Shown here piece by piece: positions 37,008 to 49,308 of a DNA stretch of 64,000 nucleotides. The notes beneath the pieces are model-generated. The model ran no database searches, was not told the DNA's origin, and saw only the letters and a program-made list of their open reading frames with translations. The number at the start of each line of letters is the position of its first letter. Positions within the stretch are counted from its first letter, which is position 1. This stretch comes from Varroa destructor. Taxonomy: Eukaryota; Arthropoda; Arachnida; Mesostigmata; Varroidae. The DNA is taken from the NCBI RefSeq assembly GCF_002443255.2, contig NW_019211454.1, forward strand, positions 26,729,344 through 26,793,343. Direction: 5' to 3'. The position numbers were made by a program, and so were the translations under genes.

Positions 37008-38396
37008 TAGGCTAGCTCCAAAACGCAGATGTAAATAGGTATTCGTTCGTTTGTTGGGCCAACCAAACAGACATGAATTTAGCTTTTTCGTAAAGAGGTC
37101 GACGAAGTCGTATGATGCACTGGGGCTAAATAAAAGGCTATGTTTAATTCCGTGGAGTTCCTCGAAATGTGGGTCGCTTAAAGATCCATCAGTAAACTGC
37201 ATTCTCGTCTTGGGACTCACCTTGAGAACAGGGAGTCAGACAACTCTGCTGTGTTCGCACCGGTGACACATAGCTGCTCAAGTGTATACAGGTCATCGAC
37301 AATGGACACGAAAAAGAAGCAACAAATGATAAAAGAGATGATACAGTTGGTGGGAGTTGCTACGACCGGAAGGCAGTCAGTTTCTCAGCAGACGAAAAAT
37401 TCGACCTAAAGCTAAACGTTAAGAACTGAGTGGCACCTTTTTACTTTAGTAGTTTTGACAGCTTTGGCCCCCTCCTAACCCCTCTGAGTGCAACTTGCGT
37501 CGTTATGACGGACAACGGTGCGAGCCGTAGAAGAGCTGCATTGACAATGATTAACAGACTACTCAATGCACACTGCTTTGTTACAGTACAGTGCCAAGCT
37601 AATATATTGTCAGCTGGCCTTTTTCGGTAGAGTAAAGTTGACAACTTATTCCGGAGACAAGAAATTTGTTTATTTCTGCCTTACTGATTTTTAGGCAATT
37701 CACGTCTCTGTATAGCGCCGTCGTGTTCGTAGGGCCGACTCAACCAAGCCCTAAATTTGACAGTAGTTCGTACTGTCCACGCTCATGATTCCGTATAGGT
37801 GAATTTATCGAAAACGTTCATTTTATTAGTATACTGAGGATGCAACGAGCGTTACGTATAGTTCAACATCACTTTGCCATGTCACAGATACTTTGGTGAC
37901 CGCATACTAGATATAGGTTTCAATCGCTACGAAGTATCTTTCAGAATATACTAGGGCGGCTTATGTGAACAGTATGCGCCAGCCCCAATTGGGCGGGCTC
38001 CCTCATCCTCCAAGTTTATTATTAATGGTGCCCTCGTATTTGGTGTTAAGTTAAAGCTTTTTGCTGGGGCTGTTCTCTAAGTTATGCACAAATTCTAATA
38101 CCTTATATACTTTCTATTCTAACATGCACAAGGCAATTCCAATTATATTGCCACATTATGTGACTTTTAGACAACCAGTTGGGTTAACATGGATGTGACC
38201 GTTGTTTTTCTGAACATTACCATGTGCGGCATCCTTCGGTACATGTTGCAACAGGCCGATTTGTCAGACCAACCAACAACTCCATCAAGGGAAAAGTATC
38301 CAGTCAAATATAATGCTGTCGGGTATATTCTGTGGTAAGCACTTCAGCTTATCGATTGCCAGCGACACTTGGAAAACGACTAAACGACTACAGCTT

Positions 38397-38519
38397 ATGT
38401 TATTTTTGGTGGCTTCCATTGTGAATTGTGTCTGGGCCGACGCTGACCGAATCATCGAGCAGTTTAACATCGTCGTTGACAAACTCGCATCCGATCCTCA
38501 ACGAGCTGTCATTTATAAG
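38397..38519 (+). CDS. Small secreted four-cysteine protein, signal-peptide exon
   Basis: The frame reads KRLQLMLFLVASIVNCVWA, a basic then apolar stretch ending in a good AxA-like cleavage site, followed by DADRIIEQFNIVVDKLASD, an amphipathic helix. It ends at AVIYK exactly before GTAACT (donor at 38520, AAG|GTAACT), phase 0. I start at the ATG just before the apolar run (38397). The frame stays open to an upstream ATG at 38313, which would give a long basic N-region, and a start in an upstream exon is also possible. The signal peptide implies secretion. The exon joins in phase with 43496-43768. I do not recognise the family. Confidence 0.5.
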
Positions 38520-41500
38520 GTAACTCTAATCACATAGAGGACAATAGTCGTTAACGTTTATTAGAATGATCCCGATATGGGCTCTAAAGGGCAGGCTCTA
38601 GTACGAAATAGTTGTGGCAAAGATTGTTCCAAACGGTGCTAGTGCTGACATTACCTATATCAAGTCGATCTAGAGTTTTTCTCTGCATATTTGTCTGAAT
38701 CGTGCTGGTACGTTCGCTTCGAAACTTGGCTTCCGCATTCAAGCTTCAATTGCTAGGAACCGAAAATAGTTAACTTATATGTGCCTACCGCTAGTTAACG
38801 ATTGTCCAAATGTTTGCTTGTCTAAAGAGTCTCTATAACTTCGGCTCAGGTCTATTGCCTCTTTGACTGACGTATCACGGTGTGACCGTGCGTTTTTAAT
38901 TTAATTAGGCTATACCGTCGCTAGACAACTGTGCAGATACATTCGTTCTTTTGTTCGTTAAACAGCCATTGTAATATGAACATGCTGCGGAAGCGATCAT
39001 TCAAGACTTGTAGTATGATATTGCAGAGGCTAGCCGGATACGTTCGAACGGATAGTAAGCAAATATACGAGGCAAACAAATGTACTATGCAGTTTCGTTG
39101 CAATAAGCGAGCTTCTCATTTAAAAACAATTCGTAATACGTTCTTAAGAACTGCTTCACTGCTGATATTTAGTATTATGCCCGGTTAGCATAAAGCAAAA
39201 AGGGCGGTTTAGAGCCTCATCTAACTCACTTGCATGTTACGGTATATAGGTATCATTAGCGTATGTATGTGCATGTGTGTTTCTACGTTCTTTCCTACCA
39301 GACGATATTGAAGTGCTAATGTAAAGTGTAATAAAACTATATCGTCCAAGCATTAACAGTTGATCCGATAATCTGTTGTGTTTAGGCCTCTCACGGCCCA
39401 TAGTATGCCACGGTCTGCCGTTCAATCAATAAAGGATATTTATAGTCCTAATAATGGTCTACTTTAAGACTTCAAGGCGCTGCCCGCATTGTCCCGATTA
39501 AGGGTATTCGATGGCTCAGGGAGACAACCGTCTGTGAGTCTGCATCTTGCTGGAGTGTCGCTTGATTAAATAGAAAGGCCAAATTATTTCGTATGAAAAG
39601 GACTTGGCGATATACGAATCCAACAGTTTCCAAGTGCAGAAAATTCCAGCTGGGCTCGACGCGGCACACACACACATTTGGCATTGACCATAAACTTAAG
39701 GAAGACCTATTTATACGGGCCGAACTTTTGCCACGGGCACCTTACACCTAGCCAGGTCCGCCCCTCGCCTATGTTAATCGGTTTCCGAACTTGTGTTTGC
39801 TATTCTTCACCAGTGGCAAAAGCTTCATCGCATACGCCGTCCGAAAATGCAGGAAGGCAATGTCGGCTGCATGAACGATCAAGTCGCCTCATCGCTTGTC
39901 TCTCGCAATCATTCTCATCTTGTTTGATTTCAAAATAATTCCGACCGCAACGTGTCTTAGAAGACCTTACAGTGAAGAACCTTACGTCAAAGCTCCTTGT
40001 TCTCAAAATAGCAGTGGCATTACCCCACAACGACCTAAAATCGCCTCGCATATCTTCTAGCGCACAGACGTGCCACTACTATCCTAAACCTACGTCGTTG
40101 CTTTGAGCTCCTAGCAATAGAAGCCTCTAACACCAACCTTAAAAACTAATAGTAAAAATTCAGAGAATCATGAGGATTTTTCCGCGTCGCGTGCGATGAG
40201 GCTACACGAATGGAAAGGGCTGAATTGGCTAAAGATATGTCGTCACCCGTTTTGCCATGGATAGGTTCCATTATGAATTTTGCATCGAACCAAGTTTCCA
40301 TAAGCCCGAAAATACATGTATATGCTCTATATGTATATGAAACCGTGATAGCTATCATATCGCTTATTGTTCTTTTTTTCCCACCCTTAAAACATCTGGC
40401 GAATTTCTCAGATTAGTTATTATAAGTTTAACAAAACTCGTATGGCCTATACGACGCAAAGTGTTTTATTGATTCTATATACTAAATCTCATCTTGACAT
40501 ATTGTATTGTTGCCTTTTATACGTGAAATATTTGACTACCACCAGCAAAGGTAAATAGATGAAATCTGATTTTTATTGTTTCATAATTAAGTTAAAAAAA
40601 AAACATATAAATACATGTACGGTAATGGCATTAAGTATTGTAAAATATAAAAAAAAAAAGTAAATAAACATGGGTCCGTAACAATTCATGGCACATTTGT
40701 AGCTGGTTCGATGAATAAAAGAAAGATTTTTTTTGCAAAAGGATCATTAATATCTGTTCCCTTACGCGAATCTGTAGAGCGTCATTAATAAATCTAAAGC
40801 AAGAATATCCAAGAGAGTTTCCGGTACCTTACTACGATTGATGGACGGACATGGCAAAAACACACGGTACCTACCATTGCAGCGCCGTGTCCGTCGGACG
40901 GACAGATAACCAAGCGCGTTAAAGTAATCATTCCCATTCTGCAGTCGCACTGCAACCAAGAATCGTTCATCCAGGCACTCAGTATAACTGCCTTTGGTTG
41001 AATAACTATAAGCTACTATCATAATAATGGTACTAACACCGCTTCTGGCGATGAGAATTGTATGCCGGTTTATAAATGAAATACAATGTAAACACTCCGA
41101 CTATCTACCAATCTTTATATTGCGAACGGCTAGCGGCTATATGTAATAAACCTGCAAATATAGTACCTGGTAGTCCATGCACTACACCTCACAAAGATAG
41201 ACTTCAACAACTCCCAGGGGGATCAAGGTCGCTACCGTTATCACGTGACGTAAAGAAAAGTTGAGGTTTTAGCGTTACGCTAGGATAATTTCAATGTGTC
41301 GGTTCTCAAATCATGTTACCGGAACACACGCTTGCTGTATATGAAGTAATAAACAGGCACTTTTTATACTGTGTAGTAATATGATGGGACCGCCAGTACC
41401 TCAGATCGGTAAATAATAAAAAACAGTGCCAAATTAGTCCCCTCTATTCTTGGAATATAAACCTAAACCATTACCATGGAATATCAATACAATAGAAAAG

Positions 41501-43495
41501 TTTGGCTTCAACTAGCGATATCTATCTTATTGAAGTATGCAATGATGCCTAATCATTCGTGGTGTAACCTGCATAATTGTAGATTTCTGGAAATAAAATC
41601 ATGGTCCACGTAGAATGGTACAACCCCGGTGCTCTGTGGTGCATCTGTAACAAGTTATCGTGCGATCCGTCACGAATACTTACATGGACACTAGATAGAA
41701 GTACGCTTCTACAAAGATAGATTATCTTCTCAGGGATAGAAATGTCTGCTGATCTGTATGAAGTGCCCAGGAATCGTCTCTTTGCTCATTCTTTGAGAAC
41801 TTAAAGTTCGTGTTGCTGGAGGATCCGCCTTGATGGACTACAGCGCCGGAGTGATCTCTGCTTGCTCAGATCAACAGCCACGTTACCCATCAAGCTCAGC
41901 CAATATGTGCGCCTGACAGTTGCTCTATGTGGGACACTGGATTGGATATTTGGTAATCTTGAAAGCCCTATACAACCCTGCTCTCGCGGATTAACATGTC
42001 CACCTTTGAGAACACGGTTTTCTAAGGTCTATCTGTTCATCCCCCTAAAGGAAGTACCATGTAAGCCTGTCTATACTTACGAGGGAAAAGGGCTATTATA
42101 CTGCCTGTGCTCGGCTGCCACAGCCTAATGCAGCAAGGAAAGGGGTGCATTAAACAGAAGCTAGCGGGACCGGCCGGCCACCTTCTCATGGACTTTGTTC
42201 CTTTTTTTTTTTGTTTCTCTCTATTAATTTCTCCGCTTTGTTTTTTTACCCACTAATACACCTTTCAACACCTCCGACTGCTGTCTGTAAGAATCCCTGA
42301 TATTTCTTCTGCAAGGATGGAACAGGACGACCTTCGAAGCTGTCACGTCCGTGGTTTACATCACCTATCTCAACAGGCGCTTTTTAGAGGCACGAACATT
42401 GAGTCGACGACGATACAAGCGCGTACATACCATTCACTCGCTAATTTCGGAACATTTTTACTGTTTACTGCGGCAGTTGCCATTGTAAACGGATGGAAAG
42501 ATCCTCAAACGTCGAGAAGGAGACCCCGGGGCAAAACAAGGTGCTACCGAAACGATGCCGCTTTCCCCAGTCCTCGCGCTCTGCTTTCCTCCGTTTCTAT
42601 GTCAACTTAAATATATGCACGTTGTACCGTTTCGTGCCACTGAGTACTTTTCAACAGCAAGGATAGAAACGAGCAATGGAAAAGGGACCTATTATGAGTG
42701 AGGATAAGTTGGGAGCTTCACGTTCTAACAAAGTTTATGTGCAACTTCTAAGCTTATTAGCCTCAACAACTCAAGTCAAACTTTTCTGTAATACTGTCTC
42801 TGTTTACAAAGGAGTATAAATATCCCTGTCATTATGTGAGCGTATGCTGTACTTGCGTAGTTTACCGTCGATTGGATAGATTCGAAAGGTTTCTGGAAAT
42901 CTACACTTATCTTCTTCAAAGCAGGCATCCCGACAGGGGACGATGGAAATATTAAAAACCAAATATATCGCAGTGTTCCACAACTGGTGAAAAGTGGAGT
43001 GCCCATCGGTTAAAACAGGGGAATGTTTTATATCTAGTCGTAAGCTGAGTCGTTTATCGGCTTGATCATGTATACGTTAATCAATATAATCTGCAATAAT
43101 TTTTTCGATACTGTTCGACTGAACACTTGGCTTGCAACTATTATGCATAGCCCATGATAAAATAGTAACAAGGTTGTGGAATCAATTTCACGTTCAGGTT
43201 CGAAGCCTTCTGTCTATGTATGCGATGTGAGACTTAACGATTACCCTGACCCTCTACGCGGTTGTTAGCACATATTTATCTTATAGCATATGATACAATA
43301 ATATCGTTATATCAAAATTTCCTAGTTGGTACGCTAGCTTGAGATGTATATGTTTCTCAGGGTTCACGAATTATATATGTACAATGTGAAATATTGGGCA
43401 GACGAACATGGCTTTGGCGAACAGCTGGTTATTAGTCTTTTTGTGCTTATTTTATGACCTACTTCTTGATCGTAGTTCCCCATATCCATTTACAG
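38520..43495 (+). other. Presumed intron between the two secreted-protein exons
   Basis: About 5 kb between a GTAACT donor and a TTTACAG acceptor, both phase 0. It contains several open frames without family motifs. One (42317-42610) is preceded by a pyrimidine-rich tract and is listed separately. An additional small exon inside cannot be excluded. Confidence 0.35.
42317..42610 (+). other. Weak exon candidate (97 codons)
   Basis: A pyrimidine-rich stretch (42200-42310) ends in TTCTGCAAG directly before GATGGAACAGG, so an acceptor just before an ATG at 42317 is possible. The frame runs 97 codons to a TAA, has one apolar stretch (FGTFLLFTAAVAIVNG) and a basic segment (SRRRPRGK). No family recognised. 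It lies inside the presumed intron and may be chance in a GC-richer patch. Confidence 0.18.
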
Positions 43496-43768
43496 ACCGT
43501 CGTAGCTGCGTCACGTCCGTGCATCGAGCCGCTCTCTCAACGAGTGGGGGATAGCGAAATAGAGCGTTTAATTGAGAGCATTGTACCAATGGCTGAACGA
43601 TGCATTACAGCCTATGGATCATCTGAAAACATGGACCATAAGCGAGCAATATTTCGAGAATGTTCGAATAGAGAACTCAAAAAATTTGCGCAACCCCTTA
43701 GTGTCAAGGATAAACAGTCGTTTCTCGAAGTAAAACTTTGTGTTCGCGATCTGCTCGTGCCCAGTTGA
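43496..43768 (+). CDS. Small secreted four-cysteine protein, last exon
   Basis: Starts after CATATCCATTTACAG (acceptor AG at 43494-43495), phase 0, matching the donor at 38520. It encodes 90 residues beginning TVVAASRPCIEPL and ending CVRDLLVPS before a TGA. Four cysteines fall in helical-looking segments (RPCIEPL, AERCITAYG, FRECSNREL, VKLCVRDLL), consistent with a small disulfide-stabilised helical bundle. Joined to the first exon the mature protein would be about 120 residues. The opposite strand shows no transposase frame, so this is not an antisense shadow. An AATAAA lies at 44035, about 270 bases after the stop. Function unknown; small secreted proteins of this shape occur in arthropod haemolymph and saliva. 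Confidence 0.5.
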   Translation, partial: TVVAASRPCIEPLSQRVGDSEIERLIESIVPMAERCITAYGSSENMDHKRAIFRECSNRELKKFAQPLSVKDKQSFLEVKLCVRDLLVPS

Positions 43769-44034
43769 CTAGAATAGTTTCGATATAAATGATGGACTGA
43801 CGTGAACGCGCACTATACTACCTCACTGTTAATAGCGCTTGGCCTGATGCTACCTTAAATGATTACGTAGCCATTCATTCGGTGATGTAATATTGATACA
43901 ATTTTAGCAGGTGCACACTGACAAATAGAGAGGGCCAAAAAGTAAACGTAAACTTATCCCGATTAAGAAACTGATGGCCTTTTTGAGAGAATGACCTGCT
44001 CTTTCTTCTTTTTTATTGCACGTTATATAAAGAA

Positions 44035-44040
44035 AATAAA
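44035..44040 (+). terminator. Candidate polyadenylation signal
   Basis: AATAAA about 270 bases after the stop of the secreted-protein gene, immediately before a long (TA)n tract. Confidence 0.35.
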
Positions 44041-44044
44041 ACAG

Positions 44045-44047
<3 letters not shown>

Positions 44048-44097
<50 letters not shown>
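44048..44097 (+). repeat. (TA)n microsatellite, about 25 units
   Basis: The longest TA tract in the window. Apparent YIYIYI open frames on both strands are its translation. Confidence 0.97.
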
Positions 44098-44100
<3 letters not shown>

Positions 44101-46824
44101 GATTCTGTGGTTTTTCGCACACATTGAGTTAGTTGAGCAGCATAGGTCGCGCTTTTGGCTGTCTGGAGGACACCCGGGCGTCCCATTCCCACGCACTCCA
44201 TTTACATCAATACCAACGATTATTACAATGAACCTCGCCGAATTAACGAAGAAACTTTTATCTCATAGAGGTAAGGCGAAACATCATTTAAACGAAAAAC
44301 CCAATTGATGCCAACAGTAGCTTTGATATTTCGCGGCTGTATTTTTTATTCTGATCGGACTCAAAACGCTGACGATTAACACTTACGCTAAGCGTTAGAC
44401 ACTCACTTACGCTTCGTTTCTTACGATAATAATAAATAACAGAAGTGTGTATATACATCCATTAGCGGTTCTTTTATTTGACTTGAAAGTAATTGGTTGA
44501 GAGGTCACAAAATCAATTCCTTTAGAATACAGTGTACAACTTTCTCTGTATTCACCATTATATTCCTGCTCTAACAGTAAGCATTCCGTATTATAAATTT
44601 ATCTAACTTGTAGGTGTAAGTTACCTGATCTACTTACCTAGATTGCCTGTTCGTTGTGTTCAAATTGCTTTTGTTTTTGCAATAATCCTACAAGATTTCA
44701 TTTCACCAAGCTAGAGGACAACCGGATCTTCAACATCAGCATAGTCATCTTTAAAACTCCTCCGGAGAGCCAGCCAGTTGCAGAACCAAACAGTCTTTTA
44801 AGCTCAGGCTGTTCATATAAGAGGTAGAAGAAGTTCTGTAATCTTTTATCCGAGATCCTATTCTTCATTTCTGGTTAAAGTGAGGCTCGACGTTTAGCCT
44901 AGTTTTCGGGATAATCAAGCATCGTACGTCTTTATTACTCGACAAAACGTGTACCTTATTCGTCCTCATCTCCCTCCGATTTTCAACAATATAGCAGAAA
45001 GCGGGAAAGAAAAAGAAATATGGACAAACGTATCGTTTTTTTGGAAGACAGATGAGCTCACTCAACAAAGCACCAGTCAGACATGTGCTCGTATTCGCAT
45101 TTTATGTTCCGTATTACTTTCGCTGTCCAATCCTTTGTCGGACTACGCCACGTTCGATGGCGCACTGAAGGGTTACGTCGTTCGTCGTATAACTGCAGCT
45201 ACCACAATATATCCTTTATATTTTGTATTTTTATCTAATAGCCTCTTGGACAAAACTAAGACATCTTTATCGCACCGGAGTGTAACTGAATAACTTTTTT
45301 AACTTGGAAAGATATTGTTTCGGTTCGGGAAATACCCTAATGATCCGCTATTTCACTCGCTTTAGAAGTGGTAGACTTCTTGTAGATCCGAAAGAATCCG
45401 CCTGACAAGGAGGAAACGATCCAAATAGATATTTGTTTTATTATAACTGTGTACAAATACTGTTAAGCTCCTCCTTGTAATTTTCTAAACGATCTTGCTT
45501 ACGCAGGGCCGGTCTAGGTAAGTAGTTGCGTCTGTATCCTGCCATTGATTAGATGCCTTACTACCAGAATTGGATTTATAAATAGATAGGCATTTATTTC
45601 ATGGACATAGAGCGCCCTTAGCTCATCGTAAAAATGATAGTTAATCTGAAAACGTTTTATAATATGAAAATTGGAGCACCTTGGCTTTTCCTAAGAAAAT
45701 CCACAGCTATTTTGCAGACTTAGAAATCCGCAAACAGCGTGCACCGTGAAACTGAAAACAAAAACAACAAAACAGCAATTTTTAACAGGTAGGCGAAATC
45801 ATTCAGATTTTCATATGTTGCTTAATGCCGATTTCCTTTCCTTATCATATTTTTGGCTAAGGTCGCTCTCCTGAGAATTGGAAGGTGTCAACGCCGAAAG
45901 GGATTTCTGAAGGGAGGACACTATCCTTTTTTTGTGCCTTTATGAACCCACTGCATAACCTTGAAGTTGCTCTAACTATTGAACGTTTTACGTACTTGTT
46001 CTTTTTAGGATCTACACGCTTCTGACTTACAAAGCTTATCTATATGTGCTACCTCAGGCAATACTCGAAAGCGAATTTTCAATGCTGTAGATGGGTTTAG
46101 TTCCAGGCCCGGAGGCAAAAAGCGTTAGAAGGACACAGACTGGGATGGACTGGGCGAACGCCTTTGTGGAATGCAAACGCCTATACTAACAGATGCGAAT
46201 TCTTTCTGCGGCTTCTCATTACTTGAACATACATACATTTTAATTATTGTTTTTCTTGCAAATTCTAAAAGCATCTGGGAGCCTTTGGGTTTGCAAGAAC
46301 ACGCTGTAGCAGATACTGTTAGCTTAAACCGTTGAATTAACATATACACGTCATTTTTTTCGTAAAATAATGTACTATTTTAACTCGGATCCACGTTGCA
46401 TTTCCGTTCAATATTTTGCACACGACTAAATCTACTGTGGACTTATATATATATAATATATCGAACGTATATTAGTGGTACCTTCTACGTGAGATCCATT
46501 TCATCCATTGAAAATTAGAGTATGACAACTCTATTTTATGAAGCTAAATTCAAATCTCTTTTTTAAATAGACAAATTTATATATATATACAAAGTCGGAC
46601 TCTCTGACCGTAGACTAGGTCCACCAGATCAATTATGAGGTAATGGGTGTTGGCAGAAACACATTATTTCACATCAAGCTGAATAATACATATTTGCTAT
46701 GGAAGGTTCGGACATTTTCTGCTTATGTGGTCATTAGAAATTGGTGAGTAGATAGATGCTGGGGTAGTTTTACGACACGTTAGATTGGTGCGGTAATAAA
46801 GTTTGCTCGAACACTGAACGTCTC

Positions 46825-46866
<42 letters not shown>

Positions 46867-47559
46867 TATCTTGACAAATTAACACTAATGAGATGCATTT
46901 TATGAAGCGAAACGAATGTCAGATAAAAAGCTTTAAGCAAGCAATCCAATGAACATTATCTTTCGTAGGTTCGAGCAACTATAATCTAATACATAATATA
47001 TGGATATTTTTGAATTTGGGAAAATCTTCATACTTCCTTTTTCCGTCAGTGTAAAGCATTAGCCTCTAATAAAATATATCATTACAGATATGCTAGGCTA
47101 ACTGCTGCCACACGGTGCTGGCGGCCATGCAGTGATGGCAATCCGGTACCTCACCTATTCCTCCACACGATATCTATTATACCTGTTTTTTGTGCAGGCC
47201 CTTGATGGAAACGTCTTACACTTTGTCGTAGCGACACGAAGGTACATGAACAACACTGATATTATAATCATGAGCGTGAATAAAGATGATACTTGAAATT
47301 TCATTTGCTTTTTTATATACAATGCTGTCTATCCGTTCACCATTTGTCCTGCGGCGTATCTCAATACTTACTGAATCGACTTAGTATGCGGACATACGAA
47401 GAGAAAGCTGATCTAAATTGAGAGGATCGGGTGAGGAGCGACATAGAAAATGCTGGATATTGTCACCGAATACGCAGTGAAATTTAGTTGATGACAAAAT
47501 AAGTGAGCAAGATACCCGTAACAGCGCTATATTCTATCTATTCAAACCATTTTCGTTTC
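44098..47559. other. Gene-free stretch
   Basis: Includes a 114-codon plus frame (44949-45293) without motifs and a (TA)n tract. No gene supported. Confidence 0.4.
46826..46862 (+). repeat. (TA)n microsatellite
   Basis: About 18 TA units. Confidence 0.95.
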
Positions 47560-48274
47560 TTGCTATCCCAGCCCTAGAGACGGCTGTCCCTACTTATACC
47601 TGTACTTAGCTGTTATCTCGAATGTCACTGTTAGATCTTCTCATGGCCCTTAGCGAGTCTCTCGTTCCGCTGTACACCTTCTTTCTGTATTTGTCTGTCT
47701 ACCACGGAAACAACGTGCCTCAGCGTGACTTTCCATCGGACAACCTGCAATCGACCAGCCGAGACCGTTTTCCTCTCTCTGTCAGCCTTAGTCAAGTACT
47801 GCATTCATTCTCGCTGTCGCTACCTCGTCCATTCTTCTAATCGAAATTGTTGGAGTCACAAGAACGGAAATATCAACTGACGACACAAAAAGGTCAAACC
47901 GGTAGATACCGACTTGCATGTTTCAATGGATTCGTACAAGGGATGGTCCTGCAAAGAATCGATTCCACACTTACCTCTCATGCAAGGGAAAAGACGGTGC
48001 TATAGTAACGGAAACGTTTAGCTTTAACGATAGCCAGAACGAACGGAGAGCCAGAACAAAAACCAAGACTGGATACTTCGTGTGTCGATGTGACTAGGAA
48101 TTTGAGCAGTTGCATCATCAAATCAGCTATTCCCTAAAGCGGCAGCGAAAACAGCAGCGACGCAACGTCTCGGAGCGAGGTGGAGATGTCTGACCTTCTT
48201 GTCAGAAATCAAATTCTTTCTACTTTGTCCACTTGTCTGTGTGGAGGCTGGAGCCTGTATATTGTTGTACCCAG
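47560..48274 (+). promoter_or_regulatory. GC-richer leader ending in a consensus donor
   Basis: A block richer in GC than its flanks that ends in TACCCAG followed by GTGAGT (48275), a textbook 5' splice site, 38 bases before the ATG at 48313. It may be promoter plus 5'-untranslated DNA. The 72-codon frame at 47622 has no motif. Confidence 0.25.
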
Positions 48275-48312
48275 GTGAGTTGATTAACTTAGTCTGTCTG
48301 ATCTGTCTTCAG

Positions 48313-48462
48313 ATGGTCCCGCGTCTGCTAAGCTGGCTTAGCGTGTGGGGTTTTTTCGTTACCCTTGCTACTGCTAATGCCTGGCTTTTTAGCACGGAAG
48401 TTGACTCAACCAATGTTGGACGGTATTGGGCGCCTTTACGGCGACGGACACCGTTCACATAA
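48313..48462 (+). CDS. Candidate signal-peptide exon or small secreted peptide
   Basis: TCTGTCTTCAG lies directly before an ATG that opens MVPRLLSWLSVWGFFVTL then ATANA, a good signal peptide with an AxA cleavage site. It continues WLFSTEVDSTNVGR and runs to a stop after 49 codons. Either this is a complete 49-residue precursor, or the exon ends earlier at a GTATTG donor (48423, phase 2). The upstream GTGAGT and this acceptor would define an intron of only 38 bases, very short for an animal, so the upstream donor may pair elsewhere. No family recognised. Confidence 0.35.
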   Translation: MVPRLLSWLSVWGFFVTLATANAWLFSTEVDSTNVGRYWAPLRRRTPFT

Positions 48463-49149
48463 ATCCCTCTACGTTACTAAAAATAGGATGATGAATCTTA
48501 AACTTCTCTAGGCAATACAGCGATCTGAGACAGATGACGAAAGCCACCACTATACTCTAACTTGGAAAACTATGAGTCAACACGCAATAATTTGCAGATT
48601 ATGTTCATGCAGTATGGTAGTAAAAAAGAAAAACAGTTATAAGTGGCACAGTCTCTTAAAATGGATAGCCGAAAACCGGTTAGAGACACAGCGTTAAATA
48701 ACTTGAGAGGACTGAAAGACGAGCTGAAATTATTACGGCTGATTTAACGGATGCACCTTTTTCCGATTACGACACTGATTTTTCTATATTTTATTGTATT
48801 TTTTCTCAATCAAATTCTTAACTGGTTTTATTAGTCCAAGCAAAAAAGAGTCAAAATATATTGGTGCCCTTTTAAAAGCAAAAAGTGTCTTACGCGTACT
48901 TCGTGACTAGAAGGATAAGAATAGCATTTTATTTTTTTTTCTAGTTAATGGCGGATGACAAACTTTCAATTGTTTACAGGAACGAAGAAGACACTCAACT
49001 GAAAATGTTCCCTATACGCTATTATTTTTGTAAACACGCACACCCATATATAGCACATTGAGTCCCGTACAACTGCATCAGTGTTTCAGACGCAGGCACA
49101 CGATCTAATATCCATATTCAGAACTTTTTTTTTTTTTACTCCTTTCAAG

Positions 49150-49308
49150 ATTCTCTTGTGTATGTACAAAGATGATGATGAAATGAAAAAATATCAAAGA
49201 AATAACGAAAAAGGATCATCAGTGGATTTGATGCACGAACAACTGAGCAAACACGAATATTTACGGAAAACCAATCCCCTCCTGGCTTCTGCGAGGAAAC
49301 CCTTTTAG
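49150..49308 (+). other. Weak terminal-exon candidate
   Basis: A long T run and TACTCCTTTCAAG make a plausible acceptor ending at 49149. The 52 codons that follow are strongly charged (MYKDDDEMKKYQRNNEKG) and end in TAG. It could be a last exon of the gene at 48313, but phase agreement cannot be shown. Confidence 0.18.

Noticed and set aside
36834..37220. 128-codon minus frame
   Set aside because: Begins at the GTG of a donor-like word, passes through the (GT)n repeat as THTHTY, and shows no domain; not strong enough to call a gene.
39800..40051. Minus frame with several cysteines
   Set aside because: No acceptor, start or family pattern; treated as chance.
43904..44308. Open frames with YIYIYI on both strands
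   Set aside because: Translations of the (TA)n tract.
44949..45293. 114-codon plus frame
   Set aside because: No motif, no splice context, and nothing recognisable on the opposite strand.
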